Shown here piece by piece: positions 44,846-56,246 of a stretch of DNA of 64,000 bases. A program made the position numbers and the translations under genes. The notes beneath the pieces are model-generated. The model did not search any database. It saw only the letters and a program-made list of their open reading frames with translations, and was not told the origin of the DNA. Numbering within the stretch: position 1 is the stretch's first letter; each line of letters opens with the position of its first letter. Source of the DNA: Rana temporaria (Eukaryota > Chordata > Amphibia > Anura > Ranidae); assembly GCF_905171775.1 (NCBI RefSeq), contig NC_053497.1, positions 100,556,157 through 100,620,156 of the forward strand. The letters run 5' to 3'.

Positions 44846-45923
44846 TTAGGTACTCCTTTTTTCACCAGGTAGGAACCATTAAAGGCAAACCCTGTTAAAA
44901 ATAATTATAACTACAACTCTTAATACATTATATTGGCAGTCAATAGGAATGAATCTATTACAAGTTTGGACTGAACTTTGACTGGACATCATATATAGTA
45001 GAGGTATTTCTACTACTGCATATGACAACTCCCTTCCCGGCGATGGTTGTTAAGGCCTTTTTTGGTGACCACGACCATTTGTTTACATTTAGCCTGGATA
45101 TGACATTCAGCGATCAGCAATGCTGCATTGTCGATAAGGGTCAGGTATGTATTTTTGGGGGGGACCTCACACATTTTTTTTTTCTTTTTTTTTGGCTGGG
45201 GTCCCCCTTGACATCTGTACTAGTCCCTTTTCAAGCATTTGGGTCTTGTATGTATTTTTAGGGGAAGCCCCATACTCATGGATTCTCTTATAACCACCTA
45301 TACCAGACATTCATCTAGGATAAGATCTGGTATAGATGAAGAAATATTTTAATGTTTCCAATGTTGTAATTGCCAAGCATACGTTACCAAGCACCAGCAC
45401 TGTAATGTGTGCATAATAATAAGTAATCAATGGCTATATTTCTTTACCATATTAGTATCCTTTACCAATGGAACTTTGCCTAGTGTGTTTATGTACACAA
45501 GACCTCAAACCAAATCCATTAATATTGTTTGAATGTATTTCTTGATTTGTGTGGTGGACACTATACTGTACCAGTCAGTGTTCATGTCCTTGTATACAAC
45601 GGACAACATGTATAGAACTCACAGAGTCATAAGGTAAGTGAGATTTTTTGCTGGCTTTAATCGTCACCCCCCATCCGCACCTACTAACCTTCTCTTCCCT
45701 CCCTTGCTGCTTTGTTTGGCTGATAGGAGCAAAGAGAAAATGGGTATGTGGAGCCGGGGAAGATTTGCATCTGGCAAAGCACAGGTTCATTAAAGTTAAC
45801 AGGAAAATGTTTCCTGGACTCCACAAGTAAGTGCTCTATATGCAGGTGGTCGAATAGGAATTGGGCATTGAAAGATGAACCAGATGGAGAACTTTATATA
45901 CTTTATTTCCTGCACTGACCTTA
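44846..45923. other. No recognised gene
   Basis: Mixed sequence with G-run and T-run at 45157-45195. Short open frames lack domains. Nothing supportable. Confidence 0.35.
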
Positions 45924-46921
45924 TTAACCACTTGAGACCCGCTCTATTGACAAAAGACGTCAACAGCGCGGCTCTCAGGTACCAACTGGACATCTTTGGA
46001 CATCATTTAACGGGGTTTACCTGCGCGCGCCTCTGGGGGGCGCACAGCGGGTAAACACTGTCCCGGCGCATCGCTGGGAAGCCGATGCGTGTACCTGGCG
46101 GCCGCGATGTCCGCCGGGTACGCGCAATCGTCGGTAACACAGCAGGGACGTGGAGCTCTGTGTGTAAACACAGAGCTCCACGTGCTGTCAGAGGAGAGAC
46201 CGATCTGTGTCCCTTGTACATAGGGACACAGCATCGGTCACCTCCCCCAGTCACCCCCCTCCCCCCACACAGTTAGAACACACCCAGGATACACATTTAA
46301 CTCCTTCCTCACCCCCTAGTGTTAACCCCTTCACTGCCAGTCACATTTATACAGTAATTAGTGCATTTTTATAGCACTGATCGCTGTATAAATGTGAATG
46401 GTCCCAAATTTGTGTCAAAAGTGTCCGATACGTCCGTCGCAATATCGCAGTCCCAATAAAAATCGCAGATCGCCGCCATTACTAGTAAAAAAATCAAAAA
46501 AAATCATAATTCTGTCCCCTATTTTGTAGGCGCTATAACTTTTGCGCAAACCAGTCGCTTATTGCGATTTTTTTTTTTTTTTACAAAAATACGTCGAAAA
46601 ATACGTATCGGCCTTAACTGAGAAAAAAAATAGTTTTTTTAAAAAAAAATTGGGATATTTATTATAGCAACAAGTAAAAAATATATATATTTTTTTAAAA
46701 TTGTCGCTCTTTTTTTGTTTATAGCGCAAAAAATTAAAACCGCAGAGGTGATCAAATACCACCAAAATAAAGCTCTATTTGTGGGGAAAAAAGGACATCA
46801 ATTTTGTTTGGGAGCCACGTCGCACGACCGCGCAAATGTCAGTTAAAGCGACGCAGTGCCGGAAGCTGAAATTTCGCCTGGGCACGAAGGGGGTTTATGT
46901 GCCCAGTAAGCAAGTGGTTAA
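45924..46921 (+). mobile_element. TTAA-type element, CCACTT termini (copy 2)
   Basis: TTAACCACTTGAGACCC at 45924 and GCAAGTGGTTAA ending at 46921, both with intact TTAA. The interior includes strong hairpins (CGTGGAGCTCTGTG with CACAGAGCTCCACG at about 46148-46182) and the family text GCTATAACTTTTGCGCAAAC and CACCAAAATAAAGCTCTATT. 998 bp, non-coding. Confidence 0.9.
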
Positions 46922-47343
46922 TGATATGGAATTTATAACTGTTGTTGGCATGATTCACATATATTACTATAAGGGAGACAATTGAGGTAACCTCACATAT
47001 ATGCAACAGATGAGATTGGAATATAATGACTTGTCAAGTATTTTATATGGGTCAGTCCTGATGATGTCCTCAGTGGGTTCTCACATCTCTCCTCTCCCTC
47101 GCCTGCCCAGACGAGCCATACTGCTGCATAGCAGGATGGCATTTTGATTATAATTTGGCTGGATGTAGTTATAGATTTGTATCCACTAACAGAATCTTCC
47201 CGAGGAAGTGAACGTTGTTCATGAAATACATTGAGGGAAATACCAAATTTATGGACCATGTCAAATTACTGTAAAACATCAATATTTAACATATAAAGAG
47301 GTGCTAAAATAGATCAGGATAAATTGAAAATGACTATATGTCT
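46922..47343. other. Spacer between two inverted TTAA elements
   Basis: 422 bp of mixed sequence with no recognised feature. Confidence 0.4.
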
Positions 47344-48385
47344 TTAACCACTTAAGACCTGGACCAAAATGCAGGTAAAAGACCAGGCCCCTTTTTGCGA
47401 TTCGGCACTGCATCGTTTTAACTGACAATTGCACGGTTGTGCGACGTGGCTCCCAAACAAAATTGGCGTCTTTTTTCCCCCCACAAATAGAGCTTTATTT
47501 TGGTGGTATTTGATCACGTCTGCGGTTTTTATTTTTTGCGCTATAAAAAAAAATAGAGCGACAATTTTGAAAAAAATTCAATATTTTTTACTTTTTGCTA
47601 TAATAAATATCCCCCAAAAATATATTTTTCCCCCCCGCAGTTTAGGCCGATACGTATTCTTCTACCTGTTTTTAGTAACAAAAATCGCAATAAGCATTTA
47701 TCGGTTGGTTTGCGCAAAATTTATAGCGTTTACAAAATAGGGGATAGTTTTATTGCATTTTTATAAATATTTTTTTTTTTTACTACTAATGGCGGCGATC
47801 AGCGCGACTGCGACATTATGGCGGACACTTCGGACAATTTTGACACATTTTTGGGACCATTGTCATTTTCACAGCAAAAAATGCATTTAAAATGCATTGT
47901 TTATTGTGAAAATGACAGTTGCAGTTTGGGAGTTAACCACATGGGGCGCTCTTGGGGTTATGTGTTCCCTGAAGTGTGTGTACAACTGTAGGGGGGTGTG
48001 GCTGTAGGTGTGACGTCATCGATTGTGTCCCCCTATAAAAGGGATGACACGATCGATGCTGCCGCCACAGTGAAGAACGGCTCTCCTCGTTCTTCAGCTC
48101 CAGGGACCGATCGCGGGACTCCAGCGGCGATCGGGTCCGCGAGTCCCGCGGTCCCGGTCATGGAGCTTCGGACCGGGTTGCGGGGGCGCGCCGCAGGCGC
48201 AGAATTATCTCTCTCTCTCTCTCTCTTTCTTTCTCTCTTTCTCTTTCTTTCTCTCTCTCTCTTTCTCTTTCTTTCTCTCTCTCTCTCTTTCTGGGTAATA
48301 GTACAGGACGTACCTGTACGTGGATGTGCCCAGCCATGCCATTCTGCCGACGTATATGTGCAGGAGGCGGTCCTTAAGTGGTTAA
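47344..48385 (-). mobile_element. TTAA-type element, CCACTT termini (copy 3)
   Basis: TTAACCACTTAAGACC at 47344 and CCTTAAGTGGTTAA ending at 48385. Internal family text is in reverse orientation relative to copy 2 (AATAGAGCTTTATTTTGGTG). It contains a C/T microsatellite at 48211-48295. 1,042 bp, non-coding. Confidence 0.9.
48211..48295. repeat. (CT)n/(CTTT)n microsatellite
   Basis: Alternating blocks of CTCTCTCTCT and TTTCTTTCTC inside the TTAA element. Confidence 0.95.
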
Positions 48386-48412
48386 AAAACATTCAGAAAA
48401 ACTGTGGATATA

Positions 48413-49261
48413 CAGTCCTGATCAAAAGATTAAGACCACTTGAAAAATGGCAAAAAATCATATTTTACATTGTTGGATCTTAACAAGGTTCCAAGTAGAG
48501 CTTCAACATGCAACAAGAAGAAATGAGAGTGAGACAAAACATTTTTTGAGCATCCAATTAATTGAAAATAACGAATAAACTGAAACAGGCTGTTTTTCAG
48601 CTGATCAAAAGTTTAGGACCACACCTCCAAAAAAAAAAAAAAAAACCCCAAAAACAGAAATTCAACTTCCAAACAGTAATGAGTAGCTCCGTTGTTATTG
48701 TTGATCACTTCAAAAATTTGTTTCGACATGCTTGATGCCTCGCGTTTCAATGAGGTGAGTGGGAACATTTCTCCAAGTGGTAAAGACAGCCGCACAAAGG
48801 CCATCTACTGTCTGGAACTGTTGTCCATTTTTGTAAACTTCCCTTGCCATCCATCCCCAAAGGTTCTCAATTGGATTTAGATCAGGGGAACACGCAGGAT
48901 GGGCCAAAAGAGTGATGTTATTCTCCTGGAAGAAGTCCCTTGTCCTGCGGGCATTGTGTACTGTAGCGTTGTCCTGTTGAAAAACCCAGTCGTTACCACA
49001 CAGACGAGGGCCCTCAGTCATGAAGAATGCTCTCTGCAACATCTGGACATAGCCAGCGGCCGTTTGACGCCCCTGCACTTCCTGAAGCTCCATTGTTCCA
49101 CTGAAGGAAAAAGCACCCCAGACCATTATGGCGCCCCCTCCTCTGTGGCGCGTAGAAAACATCTCAGGTGGGATCTGCTTGTCATGCCAGTAATGTTGGA
49201 AACCATCAGGACCATCAAGGGACTTCTTCCAGGAGAATAACATCACTCTTTTGGCCCATCC
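48413..49261 (-). mobile_element. Rearranged Tc1-type element, one end lost
   Basis: The left end begins after TA (48411-48412) with CAGTCCTGATCAAAAGATTA. An inner related repeat, AGCTGATCAAAAGTTTAGGA, at about 48600 gives the IR/DR end structure. No matching right TIR exists. The element stops at 49261, where a 45-bp inverted copy of its own segment 48896-48941 forms the boundary. Confidence 0.88.
48710..49246 (-). pseudogene. Tc1 transposase, C-terminal half
   Basis: The minus-strand frame of about 170 codons reads [44 protein letters not shown] and [19 protein letters not shown]. The last two aspartate/glutamate residues of the DD34E triad are present (QQD and PIE, 34 residues apart). The N-terminal DNA-binding domain and the first catalytic Asp are missing. 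The first ~15 codons come from the inverted duplicate and are not native transposase. Confidence 0.9.
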
Positions 49262-50159
49262 TGTGTGTGTACTACTAGCCTGTATACTGTAGGTATTTTT
49301 AATTTACGATGTGATGTAACTAAAGTATACATTTTTATGAGATTTATTTTGATATATTCTCAATATGTTCAATGATTGTTAGGTACCCATAAATGTTCAC
49401 TGATACCATGTTTCCTGAATCATTTTAGGGTTAACCTGGTAAACAGGTAAAAAGCTTAGACCCAAATGGCTGTAACTGTAAAAATGAATAGTTCATGTGT
49501 GAGATTATATATTTACCTTTATACAAATAAAAAATAAAATTTTTGGTGCTCACTATAATACATAAAATTGTGCAATATAGCATAGATTTACTTTTAAATG
49601 GCTTATTTTGTTCAACCGAATAATCTCTGGCTCTCCTCCCAATCCCACTTAGAATAGCTTTGCTACTGTTTTATTATTGAAAATGCAATAGTGTGATTAA
49701 AGTAAAAATGGTTATTTAAATAGGTTTAAATAGAAAGCTGGAATCCGATTTACACTGGATATTTAAAATTGTGATGTATGTGTGAATCTGTATGGCTTTA
49801 GTACACAAAACAGAAAATGTGCATGTTTCCAGCTGACTAGTGGTAGACACCACATCCTTAGAAGAAAAGACAGATTCTGGGACTGAGCAGCTGTTGTAAA
49901 ATGTTAATGAGCATCTTCTGCTCCATGTTATTTTTTTTAACCAGATAGCCGCTAAACTTAAAAAAAAAATTGAATATAGATATTTCGTTTTTTTAGATAA
50001 TTGCGTAATGTTTTCCCAATTAGTTAATTAGGACTTTATTATCATACAATCGCACAATGTTGTGTTTATATGTAAACAAGACATTTGGCAATCAATCAGA
50101 ATATACACCAGATGGAGAATAAGGGTAGAGTAAAATAGCTCGCTACACTCTGACAGAAA
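49262..50159. other. No recognised gene
   Basis: AT-rich sequence with no coding or repeat feature I can name. Confidence 0.4.
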
Positions 50160-50162
50160 TAA

Positions 50163-50516
50163 GGCTGGTACACACGGGTCAAATATTGTTCGGCATCAGC
50201 TGATTTAATAGAAACCGGCCAACATTCGGCCCCTGTATGAAACAGCTGGTCTGACAGAAGTCGGCCTAACATCCTACTTCTGTCAAAGGGGCATGGCCAA
50301 AAAAGGTATGCCGATCCGCCTCCAATCAGCGCTCTCAGCCAATAGCTGAGAGCACAGACTGGTGTGTTCTGGTGGGGGAGATAACACAATAGCTCAGCGG
50401 GGGAGAGTACTGCACTAACATCAGCTTGTTAGTACAGGACCTTCTCCTGAGCTCTTCAGTTTTTTTTTTCATTCAGCCCGCTGGGTTGAATGAAAAATAC
50501 TGAGAGTGTGTACTAG
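50163..50516. mobile_element. Harbinger-type MITE, GGCTGGTACACACGGG end
   Basis: TAA precedes the left end GGCTGGTACACACGGGTC. The right end, reverse-complemented, reads CTAGTACACACTCTCAG. The interior has GAAGTCGGCC and GGCCAATAGC-like inverted motifs. The right boundary overlaps the next element and is approximate. Confidence 0.7.
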
Positions 50517-51075
50517 CAGTGGCAGGTGGTGGTAATTTTTTGAGGGGGGGGGCAACAAACAGTGCTACCACCATCCCCCTCCCAATTCAGTCGGGTCCGG
50601 AGCACTTACTCCATCTTTTGGCGGGCAGCACTTCTCCTGGCTTCACTGGTGGTTTCCCCTGCTCTCGGAGGGCATTGTGGCGGTGGCGGCTTCCCCTTCC
50701 CCTGCTCTCCATGGCCATCATGGCAGTGGCGTCCCCTGCTTTCCACAGTCATTATGGTGGCGGATTTCCCTCCCTCTGCTCTCTGCAGCTTCCGTTTCCT
50801 CCCTCCTCCTCGGTGGCCAATCGGGACGCTTCTCTTTTTGGCCAATCTGGGAACCGCTTCCTGATTGGCCAGGAGAAGGATCAGTGTTTCAATAGCAAAT
50901 ATTCTGCGTAATGCTCTACGCCCCGGCACCACCCTATTTTGAAGCCTATTAGAGCCTCTGGCTCTAATCAGGTGCTTCAAAAAAACACCTAGCGTCCTGA
51001 ATAAGGCCAGATGCATAGATAGCCGGGGCGGCCATGGTTATGGGGGCAGTGCCCCTAATGGACGGGCCGCCCCTG
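50517..51075. mobile_element. hAT-like non-autonomous repeat (CAGTGGC ... GCCCCTG)
   Basis: Left CAGTGGCAGGTGG and right GGGCCGCCCCTG resemble the CAGGGGCGG termini of vertebrate hAT MITEs. The interior is GC-rich. I did not find a matching 8-bp TSD, so the class is tentative. Confidence 0.5.
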
Positions 51076-51089
51076 TTTTAGACAGTTGC

Positions 51090-51430
51090 AGGTGGACTAC
51101 AGATAGGTAGAGAGAGACTCAGGTAGGTTGGGGAAGGATAGGGTCTGACAATGACAGGAAAAAAGAACATGGATAACAAAAGATTAACACAAGGAGAGAC
51201 AAGGATATGGACAGTTAGTGACAAGAAGATGCAGAAACAGGGACAGGCACAGATAAGGACAATAGCACAAACAGGAACAGGCAGACATTGAAATGTAGGA
51301 ACAGAAAAAGGGACAAACATATGTACAATAAATAGCTCAACTCGGGTAGGGACATAGGAAGACAAATCAAGGCAGGGGCAGACGCAAGTAAGAATAGTAG
51401 GGACACAAACAGAAATACAATGAGACACAT
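51090..51430. repeat. Degenerate GGGACA-type purine-rich repeat
   Basis: Irregular short units such as GGGACAGGCACAGATAAGG and GGGACATAGGAAGACAAATC. Almost no pyrimidine runs, so minus-strand frames stay open without meaning. Confidence 0.55.
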
Positions 51431-51453
51431 AAAAAGTATTTACACTTTGAAAA

Positions 51454-52845
51454 ATGTCAGGTAGAAACAACATAATTAAAATGAATATCCTGCCAAAAAT
51501 TACATATTTGTTTCAAACTCTGCCAACGAATATACCGCAGACCTTTCTCCGACAAATGGAGTCTCTTTTGATGAGATTTATTTGGGCGGGGAAAAAGGCA
51601 AGGATAAAAAAAGAGGTGATGAGGGTACCCAGGTGCTTTGGTGGGATGGCAGTTCCAGATATTGCCAAATATTACCAGGCGGCACACCTGACGAGATTAA
51701 TAGACTGGTGTAGAAACGGATACTATAAAAGGTGGGTAGAAGTTGAACAGCAGTCTTGCTCAATGGCACTAAGTAGGGCCCCTTGGTGTTATAAAACACT
51801 ACCAAGTAAGATGAAGAAACATCCCACAATTGGTCCAACGCTGTTAATTGCAGCTAAAATATGCAAAAATCCAAAATTTTCTACAAAATGCTCCCCCCTA
51901 TTTCCCATATTGGGGAATCCAGGATTTTCACCAGGCACAGGAGGAATAGTTTTCAACAAATTAAAAGAAAGGGGCAAGGTGCAGGTATCACACTTTTTAC
52001 AAATAAACACAGCCGGTGTAGTATGGCCATCAATAGAGGATTTGATGAGGAGAGGGGGGAACTATGAGTTAAGCGCTTGGCAAGCATTTCAATTAAGTTA
52101 CTTCTTAAGATCCTTGGGACAACCATCTAATTTTCGGCGACAACTAACTAAGTTTGAACAATATTGTGATGAGGAGGAACCAATACAAAGAGTAAGTTCA
52201 AAGATGTATAGAATATTGAACTCCCCTCAAGAAGACTTTGAGTTGCCGGGATTGGGAAAATGGGAGAGAGATCTGGGGAGAAATTTTTCACAGACCCAGC
52301 GTAAACACATAATACATTTAGCATTACAATCCTCAATATCCACACGTATACAGGAATCCAACTACAAACTACTGACCCAATGGTACTATACACCAGAAAA
52401 GCTGCACAGATTTAGCAAGGAAAATTCTGAGCATTGTTGGAGATGTGGGCTGGAGCAGGGAACTTTACTACACATTTTCTGGTCATGTGTAAAAGTAAGA
52501 GATTACTGGAAAGAAGTCCAGAGAATCGTTCAAAAATTTACGGAACACCAGATTCCGGATGATCCGGCCTTTTTCCTGCTCCATTGCTCACAAATCCCAA
52601 TGCGAGAATATAAAAAATCGGTGATATGTCACCTGATAAATACGGCCAAACAAGGGATAACATTACAGTGGAGAGATAGCACACCACCATCTATTGCGAG
52701 ATGGCTTAACAGAGTGAGAGAGACCGGAGCTATAGAAGACTTAATATTCTCAGCTAGGAATAAAAAGGAACAATACGTAGAAAAATGGACAGGGTGGAAT
52801 CAGTACATGAAAACGGAAGAAGGCAAGAGGATGTTAGAGGAATAG
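51454..52845 (+). pseudogene. L1 ORF2 C-terminal half, open but 5'-truncated
   Basis: 463 codons without a stop. The ATG (51454) lies in the duplicated target sequence, not in the LINE; L1 coding begins at about 51463 with R-N-N-I-I-K-M-N-I-L-P-K, the region after the reverse transcriptase catalytic core. Landmarks: ITYLFQTLP, FGGMAVPDIAKYYQAAHL, QWYYTPEKLHRF, the Cys-rich C-W-R-C-G ... L-L-H-I-F-W-S-C near residues 327-345, and the C-terminal W-N-Q-Y segment. Endonuclease and RT active sites are absent, so it cannot mobilise itself. Confidence 0.92.
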
Positions 52846-53329
52846 AGAAAGAGCAGAATCTGTCAGGACGGGAGTAGACAGAGAGGAGTTGAAGAGGAGA
52901 AACAAGAGAGGATATATCCATCTCCGACGGGGAGGGGGGGGGGGGGGGGGGGGGGAAGGGGGGGGGTTTTTTTTTTTTTTTTTTTTCCTGGGAGGTTTGC
53001 TTTGTTTATTAGACTAAAGGGGTGTTAGGTAGGGAATAAGGAAGGTTAAGGGAACAGAGTATGTAATAAGTAATACAGTGGCCTGGAGGAGATGGGAAAA
53101 CAGGCTTCGGATAGGAAGTTGGCTAATAGAAAAATAGGGGAGGGGAACCGGGATGGTATAAATCCGAGTTCTCCCTCTCTTCTTTATTTTTTCCGGCCTG
53201 CTTGCCTGATGGTCTCCTTCAGACTGTATGATTGATAGTAATATGTTATTGCATATAAGATATATGTTATGTGAAATTTTCTGTAACCTTGATTATTTAA
53301 AATAAAGAAAATAATTAAATATGAAAAAA
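51463..53329 (+). mobile_element. Young 5'-truncated L1/Tx1-like LINE, perfect 14-bp TSD
   Basis: GAAAAATGTCAGGT is present at 51449-51462 and 53330-53343 without mismatch. The insert holds the last 460 codons of ORF2, a 3' UTR of about 480 bp with a long G-run/T-run, and a terminal AAAATAAAGAAAATAATTAA-type tail. An intact frame and intact TSD point to a recent insertion. Confidence 0.95.
52924..52987 (+). repeat. G-homopolymer followed by T-homopolymer in L1 3' UTR
   Basis: A G-run of about 40 nt, broken only by A residues, directly followed by about 22 T. It lies about 80 bp after the ORF2 stop. Potential G-quadruplex and an assembly-risk site. Confidence 0.9.
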
Positions 53330-53343
53330 GAAAAATGTCAGGT

Positions 53344-54338
53344 TTTATTGTCATAGAAAATTAAATAAGATGGATGAGACCCCAAAATGGAACTAATGTG
53401 TGGTCAGAAAAGGTGTCCATTAAACAAAAAGGTGCTCCCAAGAGGATTCTCCAGAATGGTTGTATTAATTGATCATAAAAAAAACAGGTTAAAACACAAT
53501 CAATGCATTTCATGCCTCGTCGCATTATTACAAAATATTACAGTACAAACCTTTTCTTTATGCATAATTTATTATACATAAATTCATTACACTTTTTAAC
53601 TTTGATACATTTAACCTACAATCACCATAACTAAAGGGCCTTTTTACCACTATGTTTAATTACATATAATTTTTATTGTATGTTTTTTTCCACCCTTTAA
53701 ATTCACATTGAAACTGTTTGTGTCATATTTTTATATATTGTATCCCTTGTGCTGTACACCTTTTCTGATAAAGTGGCCCCTTAAGTGCCACAAAATGCAT
53801 TATTGGGGTTTTAACCATTTTTTTTATGTTCCATTCTGGGGCTTCATTCTTTTTACCTTTGTTCACTGGATATGATCACAAGTCCAACCACAGTGCAAGA
53901 ATTTATGGAAAGCCCCCAACAAGCATCGAGTGTAACCCCCACACATTCTGGGAATTTCTGGATGCTGCACATTTTTTCCTTTGCATTACAATGGTAAGTG
54001 AACACCAGCTACAAATTCCCAAACACTTTCGCTTCTTGTGTGGTTTTGACTTTTAGGTTGAAGTTTTTTCCCTATTCCACCCGTCTAGTCATACTACAGA
54101 TTTACACTACAGATGCCTTTTTCTTTGTTTCTGTCTTAAATTTTTGCAAATTAGTAATTTTTCTTCATACATTTTGGCCAAAATTTATACTACAACATAT
54201 TTTTTGGTAAAAAATAACCAAAATCGGTGTATATTATTTGGTCTTTGTCAAAGTTAGAGAGTCTACACCTTATGGTGCCAAACATTGATAATTGATCACA
54301 CCTGATTTACTGAAGGCCTATCTCATTTCCTAAGACAC
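53344..54338. other. AT-rich sequence without recognised gene
   Basis: Short frames only. ATTCTGGGGCTTCATTC and neighbouring text may belong to the piggyBac-related repeat that follows. Unresolved. Confidence 0.35.
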
Positions 54339-54341
54339 TAA

Positions 54342-54524
54342 AGCTGGCCATACACCATACAATTTTCTTATTAAATTTCCTTTAGATTTACCTTCAACTG
54401 TTTAGTACAGGGGCATGCCTGATTGCATACAAATTGAAAGTGTTTAGATTTGACCTCATATTATATGGTTTTGGTAAATCTAAAGGAAATCTATAGAAGA
54501 AAATTGTATAATGTATGGCCAGCC
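54342..54524. mobile_element. Harbinger-type MITE, AGCTGGCCATACACC termini
   Basis: TAA flanks at 54339-54341 and 54525-54527. Left end AGCTGGCCATACACCATAC; right end reverse-complemented GGCTGGCCATACATTATAC. CTTTAGATTTACC and GGTAAATCTAAAGG form the inner arms. 183 bp. Confidence 0.88.
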
Positions 54525-54544
54525 TAACAAGTCAGGAAAAAACA

Positions 54545-55660
54545 AATGACGCCCTAATGACCCCTTTTTGGAAAGTAGACATTCCAAGGTATTTAGTAAG
54601 TAGAACAGTGAGTTTTTTTAAGTTGTAATTTTTTCCCCACAATTCTTTGCGAAGTTATGTTTTTTTTTGTTGTTTTTGTTTATTACAAAATTGTTATATA
54701 TTAATAGGTTATTTCTCTCACAGAGCATATGCATACAACAAATTACACCCCAAACTACATTCTACTACTCCTCTTGAGTATGACGATACCACACGTGTGA
54801 GACTTTTTCACAGCCCAGCCACATACAGAGGCCCAATATGCAGGGAGCACCATCAGGTATTCTAGGGACATGAATAAAGGCCCTGGAGCACCAGGACAAT
54901 GGAATTACTCACAAAATGACCCCATTTTGGAAAGCAAACACCTCAACGTATCATCTATGAAGTATAATGAATCTTTTGAACAGTTAATTTTTTTTACAGA
55001 CGTTTTTGGAAAATGTGGGAATAAAATGAAAACGCATTTTCTTTACACAAAGTTGTCATTTTATAAGATATTTCTAACACATAGCAAATATTAAGCAAAA
55101 ATGACAACCCAAAATACATTCTGCTACTCCTCCTGAGTACGTCGATACCACATGTGTGATACTTTTACACAGCCTGGCCACATACAGAGACCCAACATTG
55201 AAGTAGAACCTTCAGGCATTCTACGAGCATAAATTACACTCATTTCTCAAACACCTATTACACTTTAGAAAGCACTAGAGCACCAGGACAATGGAATTGC
55301 CAACAAAATGACCCCATTTCGGAAAGCAAACACCCCAACGTATAATCTATGAGACATAATGAGTCTTTTTTTTTACGTTTCTGGAAAATGTGGAAGGAAA
55401 ATTAAAATGCATTTCTTTTACACAAAGTTGTCCATTTAGAAGATATTTCCAACACACAGCATGTACATAGCAAAAATGACACCCCAAAATACATTCTGCT
55501 ACTTCTCCTGAATATGGCAATACCACATGTGCAAGACTTTTACACAGCCTGTCCACATACAGAGGCCCAACATCCAAGTAGCACTGTCAGGCATTCTAGG
55601 AGCATAAATTACACATATAATTTCTTGACAACTTATCATTTTTGAAGGCCCTTCATAATT
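54545..55660. repeat. Three tandem copies of a ~350-390 bp unit
   Basis: Each unit carries, in order, ATGACCCCATTTTGGAAAGC, CACCCCAACGTAT-like text, TTTTGGAAAATGTGG, ACAAAGTTGTC, AACACATAGCA, ACATTCTGCTACTCCTCCTG, ATACCACATGTGTG and CACAGCCTGGCCACATACAG. Units begin near 54568, 54929 and 55318. They are non-coding and adjoin the piggyBac transposase remnant, so they are likely internal sequence of the same element. Confidence 0.8.
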
Positions 55661-56246
55661 CTAACACATAGCATGTACATACCAAGAATTACACTCCAAA
55701 TAATTTCTATTGAGGAAAGGGTAAAAAAAAAAACTATTACCTATGGTTTTAGTAGAATTTGTCCAGGCAGCAATAGCGACAACAATAATAATTATCCAGG
55801 CAGCAGGCAGGAATCTATAGTCAGTACAGGGGTATTGTCAGCACAGCCAAAGCATTTGTCCATAGGAATTGTCCGGGCAGAAACAGCCAGCACAGCCATA
55901 ATATTGGTCCTGATACACTGTAACCTGCAGACACTCATTATTGTACCGCTCTCCAGACCCTCATAAACATACTCTTGCTACAGCTAATTATTTCTATAGT
56001 CTGGGAAGCAGGCAGAGGGTTGGTCAGTTCAATGCGGCATCAGCAGGCTGAGGGCCTCTGTCAGGTAAGACCTGTGCACAGGGACACAGGGTTAGAGGCT
56101 TCTGCCATCCAAATCTCTTTGAAGCCTCCAGACTCTAATTCAAAAATTACGAAACCCGAAAAAAAATAGTTTTCTCCATCCACGAAAAACAATTCTGGAT
56201 CCCCTCACATATGTAAAAACCCCTGTGTACTACAGTAGCAGGGCAA
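55661..56246. other. Interior sequence next to the piggyBac remnant
   Basis: Contains CCAGGCAGCA-type repeats around 55765-55810. No open frame with a domain. Probably 3' flank of the transposase within the element. Confidence 0.35.

Noticed and set aside
48033..48392. 119-codon Arg/Glu-rich minus frame
   Set aside because: Built on the CT microsatellite within a TTAA element.
50562..50911. Overlapping 100-130 codon frames in GC-rich sequence
   Set aside because: Lie inside a hAT-like repeat; open in three frames by composition, with no domain.
51215..51473. Membrane-like minus-strand frames rich in Leu, Val and Phe
   Set aside because: Hydrophobicity comes from purine-rich repeats read on the opposite strand.
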